NCBI GenBank assembly: GCA_020200935.1 | Contig: JAIVHR010000257.1 | Span: 1 to 7,669 of the forward strand | Source: Sphingomonadales bacterium | GTDB lineage: Bacteria > Pseudomonadota > Alphaproteobacteria > Sphingomonadales > Sphingomonadaceae | Length of the DNA stretch: 7,669 nt | Direction of reading: 5' to 3' | Shown: positions 6,439 to 7,669 of the stretch, piece by piece | Layout of the letters: each line of letters starts with the position of its first letter | Position numbering within the stretch: the stretch's first letter is position 1 | Translations under genes and position numbers: made by a program | Notes under the pieces: generated by a model | What the model was told of the DNA's origin: nothing | The model's input: only the letters and a program-made list of their open reading frames with translations | Databases searched by the model: none

Positions 6439-6562
6439 TCCGCCCGGTGTCGTTATCCGAAGCCTGGCCCCGGCCCACGGCGTCCGTGGAGTCGGTGTCG
6501 GTTACCCCGGTCCGGCCTCGGCCGACGGGATCGGCGTTGCGACCGGTATCGCTGTCCGATAC
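6431..6562 (-). repeat. Three degenerate TDxDxG...GRG repeats of the shorter paralogue
   Basis: The units lie at about 6562-6506 (complete), 6505-6461 (centre deleted) and 6460-6431 (cut off after NAD). They match the repeat units of the larger protein at 6756-7160 in sequence and position after the Tat leader. Confidence 0.75.
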
Positions 6563-6667
6563 CTGCGCCCTGAGTGCGGTTGCCCCGGTGATTATGCCCA
6601 GAGCGCCCACCCCGGCGGTTGCGCCCACTCGCCGCAGAAACGACCTGCGATCCAACTTGTTCGGCAT
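6431..6667 (-). pseudogene. Tat-exported repeat protein, shorter paralogue, without its own stop
   Basis: ATG at 6667 is preceded by GGGAGAG. The first 79 residues make sense: a Tat signal (DRRSFLRRVGATAGVGALGIITGATALRA, residues 6-34), then three repeats. The first is complete (VSDSDTGRNADPVGRGRTG, residues 36-54). The second is shortened (VTDTDSTDAVGRGQA), lacking the GxxAD centre. The third stops midway (SDNDTGRNAD). Beyond 6431 the frame turns into a meaningless arginine-rich sequence, because the DNA is now coding in another frame for the acidic-tail protein. There is no stop until 5156, so literal translation would fuse this protein in frame to the oxygenase. Only 28 bases separate the last repeat from the next leader. 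I read this as a deletion that removed the 3' end of this gene and the start of the next. It could also be an assembly collapse, or a real long fusion. Confidence 0.6.
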
Positions 6668-6680
6668 TGACTTCTCTCCC

Positions 6681-6701
6681 AAAAAAGCCCGGAACGGGCT
6701 T
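6681..6701 (-). terminator. Intrinsic terminator / attenuator between the two repeat-protein genes
   Basis: On the minus strand AGCCCG (6700-6695) pairs with CGGGCT (6691-6686) around a TTC loop, with T6 at 6686-6681; the ribosome site of the next gene follows directly. GGGCT at 6711-6707 can instead pair with the first arm of the terminator stem (6700-6696), giving a competing, antiterminator-like hairpin. The position would let the large repeat protein be made in excess over the downstream enzyme. Confidence 0.75.
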
Positions 6702-6752
6702 ACATTAGCCCACCGCTTTGGGCCCATATCCGCCCACGCGGGGCTTCAATTT

Positions 6753-7268
6753 CTAGCGATCCGTCCCGCGTCCATAGCCGGCGCTGTCGCGCGTCGAACC
6801 GCTGTCGCCGTCGGTGATACCGGTGCGGCTGGAGCGCCGCGGCCCGCGGCCATTGCCCCCGGGATCTGCCATCGAACCGCTGTCGCTGTCGGTTAAGCCG
6901 GTGCGTCCGCCGCCGCAGCGGCCATAGCCGGCGCGGTCGGCATAGCGGCCGCCGTCGCTGTCGGTGCAGCCGCTGCCGCCGCGTCCGCGTCCGCGGCCGA
7001 CCGGGTCCGCATACCGGCCCGTGTCGCCGTCGGTGACGCCGCTGCCGCCGCGTCCGCGGCCGACCGGATCGGCATTGCGGCCGGTGTCTCCGTCGGTGAC
7101 GCCGGTCCCGCGTCCGCGTCCGATCGGATCGGCATAGCGGCCGGTATCGCTGTCGGTGATCTGGAATGCCCGTGCGGGCGTTGTGCCGATGACCAGCCCG
7201 AGCGCGCCGGCGCCCGCGGTGGCTCCGACACGGCTTAGAAACGAACGGCGGCTGAGCTTGGACGCCAT
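6753..7268 (-). CDS. Tat-exported protein with six TDxDxGxxADPxGRGRG repeats; candidate substrate of the oxygenase
   Basis: The product has 171 residues. Residues 1-34 form a Tat signal: MASKLSRRSFLSRVG with the twin arginines at 7-8 and the S-R-R-S-F-L motif, a weakly hydrophobic glycine/alanine core, and TPARA before the mature part. Everything after residue 36 is repeat: six units of 20-26 residues starting at 37, 57, 78, 101, 125 and 151, near TDSDTGRYADPIGRGRG. The T-D-x-D and the following glycine are kept in all six; the ADP and GRGR parts decay toward the C-terminus. Repeat 4 has two cysteines (101, 118). The chain is rich in G, D and R, with no hydrophobic core, so it is unlikely to fold conventionally. 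DxDxG recalls calcium-binding loops. The ATG at 7268 has GGGGGGAG in front; a longer frame to 7328 is less likely. It heads the set that ends with the oxygenase. No named family recognised. Confidence 0.88.
   Translation of the reverse strand: MASKLSRRSFLSRVGATAGAGALGLVIGTTPARAFQITDSDTGRYADPIGRGRGTGVTDGDTGRNADPVGRGRGGSGVTDGDTGRYADPVGRGRGRGGSGCTDSDGGRYADRAGYGRCGGGRTGLTDSDSGSMADPGGNGRGPRRSSRTGITDGDSGSTRDSAGYGRGTDR
6756..7160 (-). repeat. Six tandem protein-coding repeats (60-78 bases each)
   Basis: Units in coding order: 7160-7101, 7100-7038, 7037-6969, 6968-6897, 6896-6819, 6818-6756. The consensus product is (I/V/L/C)TD(S/G)D(T/S/G)G(R/S)xADPxGRGRG, with variable glycine/arginine/serine linkers. 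Units 1-3 are nearly identical; 4-6 diverge and replace GRGR by GYGR or GNGR. This supports expansion from the leader-proximal end. Confidence 0.9.
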
Positions 7269-7304
7269 GACACTCCCCCCGAATAACCCCACGACCCGGT
7301 GCCG

Positions 7305-7333
7305 GTTTACGCCCAGATTGCAACCCAAGTCAA
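7305..7333 (-). promoter_or_regulatory. Possible sigma-70-type promoter of the repeat-protein operon
   Basis: On the minus strand TTGACT (7333-7328), near the consensus -35, is followed 17 bases later by GTAAAC (7310-7305), a poor -10. It lies about 37 bases upstream of the ATG at 7268. Only the -35 box is convincing. Confidence 0.3.
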
Positions 7334-7445
7334 AGCGCTCGACGCGGGATTGAGCATCGCCTTGAACAGGAAGCCTAAATTCCGCGGCGAAACAAGATTT
7401 CGCGCGTGTCTTGCGCAGCCGCAGATTCTGTCCCCGATATCCTCG

Positions 7446-7454
7446 TTATCCACA
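7446..7454 (+). promoter_or_regulatory. Perfect DnaA box
   Basis: TTATCCACA matches the strict DnaA-binding consensus. It lies in an AT-richer patch with GANTC sites at 7424, 7473, 7481 and 7497. One box alone does not make an origin; it may instead mark a DnaA-regulated promoter or be chance. Confidence 0.45.
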
Positions 7455-7560
7455 GGTATTTTTCGTTTGCCCGACTCGGCGAATCATGTGACTGTCGAAT
7501 CGTCATCGGGAGCGACCCCAGTCGGCAACGGCCGGAAGAACCTCTCGGAGATGCGCGAGA

Positions 7561-7601
7561 CCCCGAAAGGGGCCGTCCTTCGGGGCGGTTTCCGGGACGG
7601 C
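7561..7601 (+). other. Mutually exclusive RNA hairpins
   Basis: CCCC-GAAA-GGGG (7561-7572) is a GNRA-type hairpin. CCGTCC (7573-7578) can pair with GGGCGG (7583-7588) around a TTCG loop, followed by TTT, or GCCGTCC (7572-7578) can pair with GGACGGC (7595-7601). The last two cannot coexist. This fits a structured leader or a non-coding RNA end. No known RNA family is recognised. Confidence 0.4.
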
Positions 7602-7669
7602 GAAGCGCGGTGTCTGGAAGAAGCTGTCTCATCATCGTGCGAGCGAAGACGAGACATGTTTCGGAAGAA

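Larger units (their letters stand above)
7334..7669. other. Gene-free right end with origin-like sites and leader-like hairpins
   Basis: No complete gene is convincing here; an 86-codon minus-strand frame (7375-7635) has shadow-like composition. The left part holds a DnaA box and four GANTC sites. The right part (7561-7601) holds competing GC hairpins on the plus strand. An ATG at 7656 (ATGTTTCGGAAG) could be the start of a gene running off the window, but only four codons are visible. Confidence 0.4.

Noticed and set aside
6725..6727. Earlier ATG for the shorter repeat paralogue
   Set aside because: It would place the terminator inside the coding sequence and put 20 residues before the Tat signal; the ATG at 6667 has a proper ribosome site and a canonical Tat n-region.
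7446..7669. Chromosomal origin
   Set aside because: Only one DnaA box, no clear AT-rich unwinding region and no origin-flanking gene in view.

Overview
The window looks like chromosomal DNA from a high-GC alphaproteobacterium, most likely Sphingomonadales. This is an inference from strong G/C third-position bias, the style of the small secreted proteins and clustered GANTC sites. Nothing here is a phylogenetic marker. I see no rRNA, tRNA, CRISPR array or transposase.

Left part (1-1363, plus strand): the C-terminal part of an unnamed protein, then about 300 bases without a gene. Next comes an 18-residue ORF preceded by a 14-base perfect complement of the 16S rRNA 3' tail, a strong intrinsic terminator, and a small lipoprotein gene. 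The order (tiny ORF, hairpin on its stop codon, terminator, gene) resembles an attenuated leader.

Middle (1340-5154): a minus-strand run encodes a DUF4345-like membrane protein, a lipoprotein whose 5' end seems frame-disrupted, and a small secreted protein. It diverges from a plus-strand Bcr/CflA-type MFS efflux gene, which is followed by a TauE/SafE-type (TSUP) membrane protein.

Right part (5156-7268, minus strand): this is the interesting locus. In transcription order it holds (1) a 171-residue Tat-exported protein made almost wholly of six repeats close to TDxDxGxxADPxGRGRG; (2) an intrinsic terminator with a competing hairpin; (3) a shorter Tat-leader paralogue with three repeats and no stop of its own; (4) a 90-residue protein with a related leader, a lipobox and an acidic tail; and (5) a 328-residue JmjC/cupin oxygenase of the YcfD/ROXA type with an intact H-x-D...H iron site. 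Tat exports folded or already modified proteins, and known relatives of this oxygenase hydroxylate ribosomal proteins (YcfD acts on an arginine). A reasonable hypothesis is that the enzyme modifies residues in the repeats before export, giving a RiPP-like or hydroxylated envelope peptide system. The substrate link is inferred from neighbourhood and is not shown by the sequence.

The right end (7334-7669) has no convincing complete gene. It carries a perfect DnaA box among four GANTC sites, and mutually exclusive hairpins ahead of a possible ATG at the window edge.
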